From Nostocales cyanobacterium HT-58-2 (GTDB taxonomy: Bacteria > Cyanobacteriota > Cyanobacteriia > Cyanobacteriales > Nostocaceae), in contig CP019636.1 in the NCBI GenBank assembly GCA_002163975.1, forward strand, positions 4,103,001 to 4,167,000: a stretch of 64,000 nt of DNA. The letters are read 5' to 3'. The notes beneath the pieces were generated by a model. That model did no database searches. It was given only the letters and a program-made list of their open reading frames with translations, and was not told the DNA's origin. The translations under genes and the position numbers were made by a program. This document shows, in pieces, positions 9,054 through 18,434 of the stretch; the first letter of the stretch is position 1, and each line of letters opens with the position of its first letter.

Positions 9054-9598
9054 AGTGTATCAATTTCAAGTGAAATTGAATCAGTATATCTATTTATACT
9101 CGTAAATAAATCTGCTGTGGCAATGATCTCAAATATTTCCGAATCATTTAAACCCAACTTATATAGGTATTGGTAATCTTCATCCGTCAGTTTGTGAGGT
9201 TCATTGGCGGCTTTTAAGCCAAAGCGAATCACTGCTTTTTCACGCTGAGGCAGCGGACAGGCAGCAAAATCTGATACCAGGGTTTTTAAAACTTCCTCAC
9301 TCATCCCCAAGGATGATAATCCATGCAAGTGGACATTCAATGCATAAGGACTGTTATTAGCCTGAGAAATAGCAATTCCAAGCATTTCCTTAAGCGTACG
9401 TGGAACATCTCCTTTGAGGAGTGTCGCGCGGAACTTCTTCCAATTCGCTTCCAACACTTCAGGATTGATTGCCATCGATTTAAATAGATTGGGTACTATG
9501 CCAAATCCAAGTTCAATCTGAATTTCTTGATATATCGTTTTGACCTGAGAATTAGTCAACTGCTCATATTTCATTATCGGAAATTTAGCCATGGTCAT
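9050..9598 (-). CDS. AhpD-fold (carboxymuconolactone decarboxylase-like) protein lacking the CxxC motif
   Basis: 182 residues with the alkylhydroperoxidase-D/CMD layout: LFKSMAINPEVLEANW, then LKEMLGIAISQANNSPYALNVHLHG. In active AhpD proteins the second motif is ExxxxxxCxxC..H; here both cysteine positions are replaced (NNSPYALNVH) while the histidine remains, so peroxidase chemistry is not expected. Its stop overlaps the adenylate cyclase start by four bases (ATGA), pointing to a joint function. It may bind a ligand or act as a sensor partner of the cyclase; that is inference. ATG codons at 9598 and 9592 are both possible starts. Confidence 0.75.
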   Translation of the reverse strand: MTMAKFPIMKYEQLTNSQVKTIYQEIQIELGFGIVPNLFKSMAINPEVLEANWKKFRATLLKGDVPRTLKEMLGIAISQANNSPYALNVHLHGLSSLGMSEEVLKTLVSDFAACPLPQREKAVIRFGLKAANEPHKLTDEDYQYLYKLGLNDSEIFEIIATADLFTSINRYTDSISLEIDTL

Positions 9599-9891
9599 CC
9601 GTGGTCTGACAAGAAAGAATTTTTGGAATCACTGAATTAGCCTTGTAATACTGCTGCATACAAAGTATAAGTTTTATATAGAAAAAACTTAGGAAAATAT
9701 CGGTTTTGTTGAAGTAATTACTATTTGAACTCTAGCCTTTCAGTAAAATACAGCACATTGTATTTTTTATACCGTCAAACGAAATCTGTCAAAAGTATAA
9801 TAAGAGTGAGTTGAGCTTTCAATGAGTGCATATTTTCCTCCGAAATTTATACTTTTGAGAAAGTAAATTATAGAAAAACAAGCTAAGAATT
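9599..9891. promoter_or_regulatory. Divergent promoter region of the AhpD-cyclase unit and pepP
   Basis: A 293-base AT-rich gap between divergent genes must hold the promoters for both sides. No operator or riboswitch could be recognised by eye. Confidence 0.4.
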
Positions 9892-11202
9892 ATGCAGGCA
9901 GAATATCGGCAGCGCCGTGAGCAATTGATGTCGAAAATTGGTAGTGGAACCGCAATCTTTCGCAGTGCGCCAACAGCGGTGATGCACAATGATGTCGAGT
10001 ACACTTTTCGTCAAGACAGCGATTTTTACTACCTGACTGGGTTTAACGAATCGCAAGCAGTCGCAGTTTTAGCACCATCACACCCAGAACATCGGTTTGT
10101 GCTGTTTGTACAGCCTAAAGTTAGGGAGCAAGAAGTTTGGAGTGGGTATCGCTGTGGTGTAGAAGCGGCGAAACAAGTGTATGGTGCAGACGAAGCTTAC
10201 CCTATTACCGAACTTGATGAAAAGTTGCCCCAGTATTTGGAAAAAGCCGATCGCATTTACTACCACTTGGGGCGCGATCGCTCTTTTAATGAAACAATCC
10301 TTAATCATTGGCAGCGTTTGATGCGGGCTTATCCCAAACGCGGTACAGGACCAATTGCCATTGAAGATACTGGTCCTATCTTGCACAGCATGAGACTAGT
10401 AAAAAGTCAAGCGGAATTGGAACAGATGCGCAAAGCTGCTGATATTGCAGTTGAAGCACACAATCGCGCAATGGAATTTACCCAACCAGGGCGTTATGAA
10501 TACGAAGTTCAGGCAGAAATCGAACACATCTTTCGCTTGCGGGGTGGGATGGGACCGGCTTACCCATCGATAGTGGCTTCTGGAGTCAATGCGTGTGTTT
10601 TACATTACATTGAAAACAATCGACAGATGCAGGACAAAGAATTGCTGCTGATTGATGCAGGTTGTGCCTACGGTTATTACAACTCCGACATCACGCGCAC
10701 ATTCCCGGTAAGTGGCAAATTTACGCCTGAACAAAAGACGCTGTATGAAATCGTGTTAGAAGCACAAAAGCAAGCCATAGCGCAGGTACAACCAGGGAAC
10801 CCTTACAAACAAATTCATGATACTGCTGTGCGCGTCCTGACAGAAGGCTTAGTTGAAGTTGGCATCCTTAAGGGTGAAGTTGACAAGCTTATAGAAGAAG
10901 AAAAATACAAGCCATACTATATGCACCGTACTGGTCATTGGCTAGGGTTAGATGTGCATGATGTCGGTGTGTATCAACATGGAGATGATAAACCGCAGAT
11001 TTTACAACCCGGTCAAGTGCTGACGGTAGAACCGGGACTTTACATTGTGCCAGATACCAAACTAGCAGAAGACCAGCCAGAGACAGATCCTCGCTGGGTT
11101 GGTATTGGGATTCGGATTGAAGATGATGTCTTGGTAACAGCGACAGGTCATGAAGTGTTGACTGCTGGTGTACCTAAGGAAGTCGCAGAAGTAGAAAAAT
11201 AA
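9892..11202 (+). CDS. pepP: Xaa-Pro aminopeptidase (aminopeptidase P)
   Basis: 436-residue M24B metallopeptidase that removes N-terminal residues before proline. The N-terminal creatinase-like domain (1-165) leads into the pita-bread catalytic domain. Dinuclear metal ligands are seen in DAGCAYGYYNSDITRTF (two Asp), HRTGHWLGLDVHDVG (His), LTVEPGLYI (Glu) and GIRIEDDVLVT (Glu). Length and start (MQAEYRQRREQLM) are typical for cyanobacteria. Single-gene unit before the tnpB-CRISPR region. Confidence 0.94.
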   Translation: MQAEYRQRREQLMSKIGSGTAIFRSAPTAVMHNDVEYTFRQDSDFYYLTGFNESQAVAVLAPSHPEHRFVLFVQPKVREQEVWSGYRCGVEAAKQVYGADEAYPITELDEKLPQYLEKADRIYYHLGRDRSFNETILNHWQRLMRAYPKRGTGPIAIEDTGPILHSMRLVKSQAELEQMRKAADIAVEAHNRAMEFTQPGRYEYEVQAEIEHIFRLRGGMGPAYPSIVASGVNACVLHYIENNRQMQDKELLLIDAGCAYGYYNSDITRTFPVSGKFTPEQKTLYEIVLEAQKQAIAQVQPGNPYKQIHDTAVRVLTEGLVEVGILKGEVDKLIEEEKYKPYYMHRTGHWLGLDVHDVGVYQHGDDKPQILQPGQVLTVEPGLYIVPDTKLAEDQPETDPRWVGIGIRIEDDVLVTATGHEVLTAGVPKEVAEVEK

Positions 11203-11240
11203 ACAGTAGGGTGGGCTGTACCCACCGGAATCGCGAGGGG

Positions 11241-11279
11241 CTACGGGTTCAATCGTAGCGTAGCGGAGATAACCCGTAG
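11241..11279. repeat. Imperfect palindrome between pepP and tnpB
   Basis: CTACGGGTT (11241-11249) pairs with AACCCGTAG (11271-11279) across a 21-base loop. It follows the pepP stop and could be an end structure of the tnpB element or a weak terminator; no U run follows. Confidence 0.4.
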
Positions 11280-11343
11280 GGGGATAGCGGGAAATGTGAG
11301 GGTTCAACACCCGAAACATTTCCAATCACTTTCCACCAAGTGG

Positions 11344-11349
11344 TATAAT
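11344..11349 (+). promoter_or_regulatory. TATAAT -10 element in front of tnpB
   Basis: A perfect TATAAT lies only seven bases before the tnpB ATG at 11357, in the context CCACCAAGTGGTATAATTTC. If used, the transcript would be leaderless or nearly so. No good -35 hexamer is evident. The context resembles upstream regions of other IS605-type tnpB genes in cyanobacteria. Confidence 0.5.
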
Positions 11350-11356
11350 TTCAGCT

Positions 11357-12469
11357 ATGAAACAAGTCTTGACGATAGTTGTAAAGCTTCAACCCACTTC
11401 TGAACAAGTCGCCAAATTAGATGCGACTCTTCAGGCGTTTGCAGATGCCTGCAACTACGTGAATGAATACACAGACTCCAAGCTCACTAACAAAATCGCT
11501 ATCCAGTCTCTGGTCTACCAAACCATTAAGGAGAAATTCAACTTGGTGGCAAACATGGCAGTCAGGACTTGTGCGAGGGTTGCCGCTAACCGTAAGGTAG
11601 CCAAGCACAAAGGTAAACCCGTTGAGGGGTTTGCTCCAAGCAGTATGGACTGTGACAAGGATTTGTTTCGGGTTAGAGAGCAAGACTGGACAGTAAGCCT
11701 TGCGACCATTCATGGTAGAGAGCGAATTGAGTTGAAAGCTGGAAACTACCAGAGAGGAAAGCTCAAAGGAACTAACCCAACTTCGGCTCAGTTATGCAGA
11801 CACAGAGATGGTCAGTACTACCTGCACATCCAAGTGAAGGATGACACCCCTGAGCCAAAAGATACCAGTAAAGTACTGGGCATCGACCTAGGTCGTCGCG
11901 ACATTGCAGTCACATCTCTTGGCGAAAAGTGGGACGGTACTGGTATCCAACAAGTCACAGACAAGTTTTCCAGAGTGAGAGCATCCCTCCAGAAGAAAGC
12001 CCCGAAAGGCACGAGGGCAACTCGACGTAGATGTCGAGAGGTCTTGAAACGGCTGTCAGGGCGGGAAAGGCGCTATCAACAATGGCTCAATCACAACATC
12101 TCCAAGTCAGTGGTCAAACGGGCAGTTGAACTGAGTGCGTCAATTGCTATAGAAGATCTTATGGGGATTAGGGAAAGAACCAACGAACAACCCAGGAACA
12201 AAACAGAACGCAGACGCTCGAATTCCTGGGCATTTTATCAACTCCGAATGTTCATCGAGTACAAAGCTCTTGGTGCTGGGGTTCGAGTCATCCCTATTTC
12301 TCCCGCCTACACCTCCCAAATGTGCCACAACTGCCTGCACATTCACCCCGTCAAAGGAAAGTCTTACCGTAGTGGCAAGACTTTCAAATGTGGGCATTGT
12401 GGTTGGCATGGAGATGCCGACTTTAATGGAGCCAATAATATTGCACTTGTGGGGTTGTTTATCCTTTAA
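11357..12469 (+). CDS. tnpB: TnpB whose 3' end runs into the CRISPR array
   Basis: 370-residue TnpB. RuvC acidic residues are present in GIDLGRRDIAVTS, AIEDLMGIRERT and GDADFNGANNIA, and the zinc finger CHNC..CGHC is intact. After ANNIA the usual 20-30 residue tail is missing: the frame reads LVGLFIL and stops at 12467-12469, inside the degenerate terminal CRISPR repeat (12463-12499). The 3' region that normally encodes the omega RNA and transposon right end is therefore absent or replaced by array sequence. Catalysis may be possible; mobility in cis is unlikely. No tnpA is adjacent. The array is transcribed towards it. Confidence 0.88.
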   Translation: MKQVLTIVVKLQPTSEQVAKLDATLQAFADACNYVNEYTDSKLTNKIAIQSLVYQTIKEKFNLVANMAVRTCARVAANRKVAKHKGKPVEGFAPSSMDCDKDLFRVREQDWTVSLATIHGRERIELKAGNYQRGKLKGTNPTSAQLCRHRDGQYYLHIQVKDDTPEPKDTSKVLGIDLGRRDIAVTSLGEKWDGTGIQQVTDKFSRVRASLQKKAPKGTRATRRRCREVLKRLSGRERRYQQWLNHNISKSVVKRAVELSASIAIEDLMGIRERTNEQPRNKTERRRSNSWAFYQLRMFIEYKALGAGVRVIPISPAYTSQMCHNCLHIHPVKGKSYRSGKTFKCGHCGWHGDADFNGANNIALVGLFIL

Positions 12470-15049
12470 TCCCTGATAGGGATTCATAATAATTGTAACG
12501 CCTTAGCAATTTCCTCAACAATCCTGCGAATATTTGCCCGTTTCAATCCCTGATAGGGATTCGTAGTAATTGTAACAGCTAAAGATTCTGGCATTAGTCG
12601 CACTCATTGGGTTTCAATCCCTGATAGGGATTCGTAGTAATTGTAACTTTTTCTTATTTAACAATAAATTTGGAATCTGCCGTTTCAATCCCTGATAGGG
12701 ATTCGTAGTAATTGTAACGGCAGTACGTCTACCTCACCAACAATGTGGAATCCGTTTCAATCCCTGATAGGGATTCGTAGTAATTGTAACGCTAAGCACT
12801 TAACATCTTGCCAGAAAGATCCAGTGTTTCAATCCCTGATAGGGATTCGTAGTAATTGTAACAAGTGTTTTGATAATGCTTTTTAGTAGTGTATTTGTTT
12901 CAATCCCTGATAGGGATTCGTAGTAATTGTAACCATTTTGTATACGAGATTTACGGCAAACTCATTCTGTTTCAATCCCTGATAGGGATTCGTAGTAATT
13001 GTAACCGTACTGTGTTTAAGTGGCGTCCTATTGCTGATTGTTTCAATCCCTGATAGGGATTCGTAGTAATTGTAACTGATTCCCCATGCGCTCTTTATCC
13101 AACCACGTTTGTTTCAATCCCTGATAGGGATTCGTAGTAATTGTAACTGCCTGCCAATGATGTAGCATTGCTTCCACAAATTGTTTCAATCCCTGATAGG
13201 GATTCGTAGTAATTGTAACTTTGCTTAGCTGATATAGACAAATATATACTCGTTGTTTCAATCCCTGATAGGGATTCGTAGTAATTGTAACTTATAACGC
13301 GGTCGCTACCTCTGCTAATTGCCACATAATGTTTCAATCCCTGATAGGGATTCGTAGTAATTGTAACCATACCGCAACAACTTACGGTAGCACAACATAT
13401 CCGTTTCAATCCCTGATAGGGATTCGTAGTAATTGTAACGCTATGTTGCCTACACCGACGTTGAAATTGATATACCTGTTTCAATCCCTGATAGGGATTC
13501 GTAGTAATTGTAACAACCCGCAAACCCAGACTTTGAGGAATTGGTACAGAGTTTCAATCCCTGATAGGGATTCGTAGTAATTGTAACATACGTATATCTC
13601 TGCATTACTACTAGTGACTTCAGTTTCAATCCCTGATAGGGATTCGTAGTAATTGTAACATAATCTTGAAAGTGTGACTTTTTGCCGTTCCCGGATTGCC
13701 GTTTCAATCCCTGATAGGGATTCGTAGTAATTGTAACACAGAATCCAAGCAAAAACTCTTACAAACATTTGCGTTTCAATCCCTGATAGGGATTCGTAGT
13801 AATTGTAACTCTCCCAAAGATGCACCGAAACCCGCTCCTATCTTTTTTTCAGTTTCAATCCCTGATAGGGATTCGTAGTAATTGTAACCTTAGAGTCTGT
13901 CCGTGGTCGGGTAGAGACAGTAGTTTCAATCCCTGATAGGGATTCGTAGTAATTGTAACTCTACTTGAAAACCGAGTCTGACCGGAAATACCTTGTTTCA
14001 ATCCCTGATAGGGATTCGTAGTAATTGTAACTCTACAATAGTCTGTTTAGCACTGTCAGTAAATAGTTTCAATCCCTGATAGGGATTCGTAGTAATTGTA
14101 ACGTCTATGTGCGCCGCAAATATCTCTGACTCCTGTTTCAATCCCTGATAGGGATTCGTAGTAATTGTAACGGTTGGTCATGGGCAAATATACCACTAAC
14201 TGTATTTGTTTCAATCCCTGATAGGGATTCGTAGTAATTGTAACCTGGAAATGTACGTGTCTTGCGCCTTTCTCTATCCGTTTCAATCCCTGATAGGGAT
14301 TCGTAGTAATTGTAACAACGTTGCGTGTTTTTTTCACAGTATCCAGAAGTTCTAAGTTTCAATCCCTGATAGGGATTCGTAGTAATTGTAACGTTGGTTA
14401 CTTTGGTGAAATTGATATTGAACAGATTAGTGGTTTCAATCCCTGATAGGGATTCGTAGTAATTGTAACTAGCTGCCCAAGCGCGATATACCTTGGACTT
14501 TGAAAGTTTCAATCCCTGATAGGGATTCGTAGTAATTGTAACTCTATTTTCTTTGGCTACAAAACTGAAAGAGTAGTAGTTTCAATCCCTGATAGGGATT
14601 CGTAGTAATTGTAACTCGCTGCATTATCAGAGGGCGAAATGGTTTTAAACGTTTCAATCCCTGATAGGGATTCGTAGTAATTGTAACTTTTTACTTGTTG
14701 TGCATTTCTTTTTCATATTCTTGTTTCAATCCCTGATAGGGATTCGTAGTAATTGTAACTCACTTGCTTTCACTTGCACTTGAGGCGGAAGAAGTTTCAA
14801 TCCCTGATAGGGATTCGTAGTAATTGTAACTGGCGCAAGTCGTTACGGAGCAGTTACGGATCAAGTGCGTTTCAATCCCTGATAGGGATTCGTAGTAATT
14901 GTAACTCTATGACTTCCCATCTGCCCGCTGCCTCACCCGCGTTTCAATCCCTGATAGGGATTCGTAGTAATTGTAACTCCTCATTGTTGAGGTAGGAAAA
15001 AAGTGCTTGGTAGTTTCAATCCCTGATAGGGATTCGTAGTAATTGTAAC
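12463..15049 (-). CRISPR. CRISPR array, 36 repeats and 35 spacers, type I-D-like repeat
   Basis: Repeat unit 37 bases, on the plus strand beginning GTTTCAATCCCTGATAGGGA and ending AGTAATTGTAAC. Thirty-five copies looked identical to me. The leftmost (12463-12499) differs at five positions and is taken as the trailer end. Spacers are 32-42 bases, mostly 34-36. Read on the minus strand, the repeat has the stem AATCCCTATCAGGGATT and ends ATTGAAAC, the 8-base crRNA tag layout of cyanobacterial Cas6-processed repeats. Transcription should therefore run leftwards from a leader at 15050 onward. Intact cas6 lies just upstream on the same strand. No cas1/cas2 is nearby. Confidence 0.97.
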
Positions 15050-15372
15050 CGTCGGCACTCGAAAGGTTTACTGTATTCAGTTTTCTAGGTTCGTTTGCGC
15101 GGGTCACTAGAAGAATGCTGTTTTTGAACACAAGCTCAAAAGACCTTGTCACATCATACACACTGAAAGCTCGATTTGGCAAGCTTTTGGGCGATTGCGC
15201 GGATGGTAAATTAGGTAAATGATGCTCAAAGCCTTCTGTCATAGGTTATTTAGCCATTTTTTGGCTTGACCTGAAAAAAACACCTACCCCTCCGCGCAAC
15301 CAGTCGTTATCAGAATTGAAAATCTAAGCAAAAAAGATAGTTTCGTCTCGTAGCTGTTCACCACCTATTCTT
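15050..15372 (-). promoter_or_regulatory. CRISPR leader region
   Basis: A 323-base gene-free stretch between the newest repeat (15013-15049) and the cas6 stop, on the leader side by repeat polarity and by the position of the degenerate repeat. It holds GC-rich GGTTGCGCGGAGGGGTAGGT (minus strand, 15285-15304) followed by a U-rich tract, a pattern I associate with cyanobacterial leaders. The promoter position is not resolved. Apparent reading frames here are not coding. Confidence 0.65.
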
Positions 15373-16218
15373 TCAACATTGTGTCATATTTAATCGTCGG
15401 ATCATTCCCATACCCATTGTGGTTTTTCGTCCTGCACCACAGTAGAGAGCAAAATTAGCTAGGGCGTTGATTTGTTTAATAATAAGTGGATCAATATTCC
15501 CTAAAATTCGATAGTTAATCTCGCCTACACAGCCAATAAATTTACTGCGGGAGTCGGCTGTTATAGCAGTACGAATATTAAAAAAACTGGGAAAAATGAC
15601 TTCTGTTAGATTGGGTTCTAAAGAAATTCCACTATATTTGTTCCAGCGTTGAAGCAGACTGTTAAACACACATTCTCTTGTTGGTAAAGCAGTGTCAAAA
15701 TGACCTTGGCGGAAGTTGGTGGGAGTACAAAAACTAAAAGCAATTTGACGCTCACTATCAGATGCTTGCTCGTACAATTGGGTGTATGTGGCTGCACTTG
15801 CCCAAGGTTGTCTTGACTCAGGAGTGCCAAGGATACTGGTAATATACAAATCAGCAGGACCTAAGTGCCAAGAATGGGTGGGATTAAGATTAAGCCATAG
15901 TTGGGTCAGTTTGCTAAAGAGAGTATCGTCTAACAGCGAGATGCGCCACCAGCAAGTAGTTCCTGCGGGAATGGGTTTCTCATGTTCCCATTGCAAAGTG
16001 TGATCTGAGATTTTGTTTCTGCTGGTATGGTTGAGTTTAACTTGCAAGGGACTAATGGTGAAAGCTTTGTCAGCACTAGAGTCGTGGAGGCGATCGCCCA
16101 GTTCTCTATCCACGGAACTGACAAGAGTTAAGAATAGGGCGTGGAGATGTCTCCCGGTTAAGAATTGTGGTATAATAGAGCACTTTGGAAGTAAATTAAG
16201 CACAAGGCTGTGAGGCAT
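15373..16218 (-). CDS. cas6: Cas6 pre-crRNA endoribonuclease
   Basis: 281-residue Cas6 of the RAMP superfamily; it cuts pre-crRNA within each repeat below the stem, leaving an 8-nucleotide 5' tag (here ATTGAAAC). The C-terminal glycine-rich loop YCGAGRKTTMGMGMIRRL is clear, and the N-terminal ferredoxin-like fold has histidines (GRHLHALF) as catalytic candidates. The frame is intact and the length normal. Its start lies within the end of the 2OG-oxygenase gene (23-base overlap). It is the only intact cas gene in the window, which suggests crRNAs from this array are still made. Confidence 0.9.
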   Translation of the reverse strand: MPHSLVLNLLPKCSIIPQFLTGRHLHALFLTLVSSVDRELGDRLHDSSADKAFTISPLQVKLNHTSRNKISDHTLQWEHEKPIPAGTTCWWRISLLDDTLFSKLTQLWLNLNPTHSWHLGPADLYITSILGTPESRQPWASAATYTQLYEQASDSERQIAFSFCTPTNFRQGHFDTALPTRECVFNSLLQRWNKYSGISLEPNLTEVIFPSFFNIRTAITADSRSKFIGCVGEINYRILGNIDPLIIKQINALANFALYCGAGRKTTMGMGMIRRLNMTQC

Positions 16219-16828
16219 ACTTTCTTTTCTGGGTTGTATACTGATTAGCTCTTGACTCTAAAGTAAACTGCGGGATTTCCCGGAGTTCAGTATCACTTAA
16301 ACTATACTGTTCACAAACCAGACTCAAGCGATTTCCCGGAGTTTTCACAGCATTGACGGAATGGGTTAAATCGCCCTGAAAGTAAAGCAAGGTATTCATT
16401 TGTGGTTTAATAAATCCAACTTGGCGTTTGCGCGATCGCAGTACCAGTTCTCCCCCCTCCATTTCTGATGGAACCCAAACATAGAGAACACTCACTAGCA
16501 TAGGTGGTTCAATGGTTTTACAATAGGAACGCAACGATCGGTCAATGTGCGGATCGACACGCGAGCCTTCCTTCATTTGCAATGGATTGAGGTAAAAAGC
16601 ATTACAATTTGGTTGGAGAGCCAGATCCAGATAAGGCTTGAAGTAGGGAAACTGTTCTTCCACTTGTGCCAATCCCGAACGCTGAAACACCACTGAAAAT
16701 CCCTTGGTAGCAACAAAGTCTCGGTTGAGGTTGTTGATAGCAAAGTAAGGACAAGCTTGAATTTGTCCCCGCAAATCGTTCAAGTAATTGCTGGGGAAGG
16801 CATTGGGTTGTTGATGATAGTATTTCAT
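16196..16828 (-). CDS. 2-oxoglutarate/Fe(II)-dependent oxygenase overlapping cas6
   Basis: 210 residues from the ATG at 16828 (MKYYHQQ); an in-frame ATG at 16870 would add 14 residues. The double-stranded beta-helix iron site is complete: H94-I-D96 (DPHIDRS), distal H156 (GDLTHSV) and 2OG-binding R167 (GNRLSL). It looks like the prolyl-4-hydroxylase/PKHD-type group. It overlaps cas6 by 23 bases and lies between the csc1 remnant and cas6, so it should be cotranscribed with cas6. The substrate is unknown, and I know of no established role in type I-D systems. Intact, unlike its cas neighbours upstream. Confidence 0.8.
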   Translation of the reverse strand: MKYYHQQPNAFPSNYLNDLRGQIQACPYFAINNLNRDFVATKGFSVVFQRSGLAQVEEQFPYFKPYLDLALQPNCNAFYLNPLQMKEGSRVDPHIDRSLRSYCKTIEPPMLVSVLYVWVPSEMEGGELVLRSRKRQVGFIKPQMNTLLYFQGDLTHSVNAVKTPGNRLSLVCEQYSLSDTELREIPQFTLESRANQYTTQKRKYASQPCA

Positions 16829-16988
16829 GATGCCATTTCGATTACACACCTCATTATTGACTCCAATCATCCCTTAGCTTCAGAGGTGCAAGCATATCAA
16901 CGCCAGCGAATTCGTAAGCTTATGTTAAGAGTTGCTGGCGCAGAAGCCTGCGGGAAGGAGAAAGCGCGGTTGGGGTTTCGAGAAGTGA

Positions 16989-17570
16989 TTAACCCCTAAA
17001 ACGATATTCCATCCGAACCGGAATTTTTAGGTTTTTAATGTCATCAAAGTAGTAGTATTGTCCTTGCATTTGCACATTCTGAATGAGGCTGACTGGAGAC
17101 ATATTCACCACATCGTAGCTCATCACTTGATTAGTGAACATAATATCCAAGGGATTTAAAGAATGAACACAGGTAAACACACCTTCAGTCGTTTTAGGTT
17201 TGGGTAGTTGTTCAGATATCACCTCAGCCTTACTCATCCATTTACCTAAGCGAATCCATTTTGGTAGCTTGATTTCTTTTTGAGAGATAACAAAAAATTC
17301 AAATTGACTTTCTGGAGCAATCTCTTTTGCTCTACCAAAACTGGGGATATTCTTCTGAGTTTTCTCCATCTCAACATGGTAGTTGTTGTTAGCATACTTC
17401 CAAGTATTGAGAATAGCAGCATGGCTAATTGAACGTGCTGGAGTTACATAGATACCTTGTTGATTGAGTGGTGTTAAATGCTCCTCATATTTTGGGACTT
17501 GTTCTGAGCAAAAGTAGCGGTAGGAATGCTCTTCAGAAACAGTAGTAGAGTAGATTTCGCTATCAACCAC
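16989..17570 (-). pseudogene. csc1: csc1 (Cas5-like, type I-D), N-terminally truncated
   Basis: About 193 codons matching the C-terminal four fifths of Csc1, the type I-D Cascade Cas5-family subunit: SEIYSTTV, EEHLTPLNQQGIYVTPARS, HAAILNTWKYANNNYHVEM and the end IPVRMEYRFRG. About 45 N-terminal residues are missing. Upstream, the sequence passes directly into cas10d code, so the first GTG is not a natural start. A deletion has joined the two genes and removed csc2. The remaining frame is open, but the protein would lack the first strand of its RRM fold. Confidence 0.75.
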
Positions 17571-18426
17571 TCAAACTATGGATAATTTCTTTGAGTCTAG
17601 GATTTGCCGCGTCTTGGGGATGTTTGACAATTGAGGCGAGGGAGTCAGCTAAACAAGTTAAATCAGAGAGACTGCGAAGAGTGCGATCGCGCAAAACAGG
17701 ATTCAATCCAAACTCAGAAAAATTCCAGTTTGTATCCCAGCGTCGTTGAGCATTGTAAGCCATGCACAATAAATCATCTATATACTCAGGGTAAGCTTCT
17801 GGATTTTCAGGATCAATAAAGTAGTTAAGCTCTAACTGTTGAACTTTTTCATCTATAATTTTGCGATGTTCTTCTAGCTGTAACTTGCGACAGTTTTTAG
17901 ATACATCAGGAAACTTTTCAAAATCATGTAAAATAAACGCAGCAATGACTAATCTGCGCTCACGTTCTCATACTAATCGCTGAATAGTCGTATCTAGTTT
18001 TTCTAAACGCTGTTCTATTAAATTAGCCGGAAATAACCCATTAAGTAAATGAGTATTTAAAGATTGGTCTGCTGCATTATCTCGACGGACTCTCTCTTTT
18101 CCTTCTGCTTCTCACTTTTGGTCAATTTCATCAAAAAACTTACCACCTTTTGCAGTGACTCCAATTGCTAACCGTAAGAGATTCGGTAAGACATATTCAG
18201 CAAAATCTGCCATGAATTGGTCATTTGGATTTTGTGCGTGAATAGCTTCACGCAGTAACTTTAGTGTGAGTAACTCTCTGGCTTCATGTTCAATTGTACG
18301 GTCTGAAATATCGAAATTAAACCCGTAAGCATCATCTAGCAAATTATCTTCGGATTTCTCAGATTGTTCTAGATTAATATCATTTTCATTTTTAAATAAA
18401 GATGGTTGTTTTTTTCTCAGAATATT
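17563..18426 (-). pseudogene. cas10d: cas10d (csc3), N-terminal fragment with two in-frame stops
   Basis: A single reading frame runs through LRKKQPSLFKNEND, EARELLTLKLLREAI, ANLIEQRLEKLDTT, AAFILHDFEKFPD and FGLNPVLRDRTLRSLSDL, which I recognise as the HD-nuclease N-terminal part of Cas10d of type I-D. It is interrupted by TGA at 18112-18114 and by a second TGA about 120 bases further on. Family context suggests both were Arg (CGA). The frame ends at the junction with csc1 near 17568; the Palm domains and the whole of csc2 are lost. No usable start codon was found; the 5' limit is approximate. Confidence 0.8.
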
Positions 18427-18434
18427 TATGTTTT

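Noticed and set aside
13043..13825. Open frames with NYYESLSGIET or FQSLIGIRSNCN repeats
   Set aside because: They are translations of the CRISPR repeats; the periodic peptide follows the 37-base repeat and is not a protein.
12463..15049. Reading the array as plus-strand transcribed, making the tnpB side the leader
   Set aside because: The repeat end ATTGAAAC, the degenerate repeat at 12463 and the position of cas6 all indicate minus-strand transcription.
14907..15242. Minus-strand frame across the array end and leader
   Set aside because: Its 3' part is repeat sequence, and the rest shows no domain or ribosome-binding site; it overlaps the likely leader.
16757..16999. 80-codon plus-strand frame between the oxygenase and csc1 remnant
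   Set aside because: It mostly overlaps the oxygenase in antisense and has no recognisable domain or start signal.
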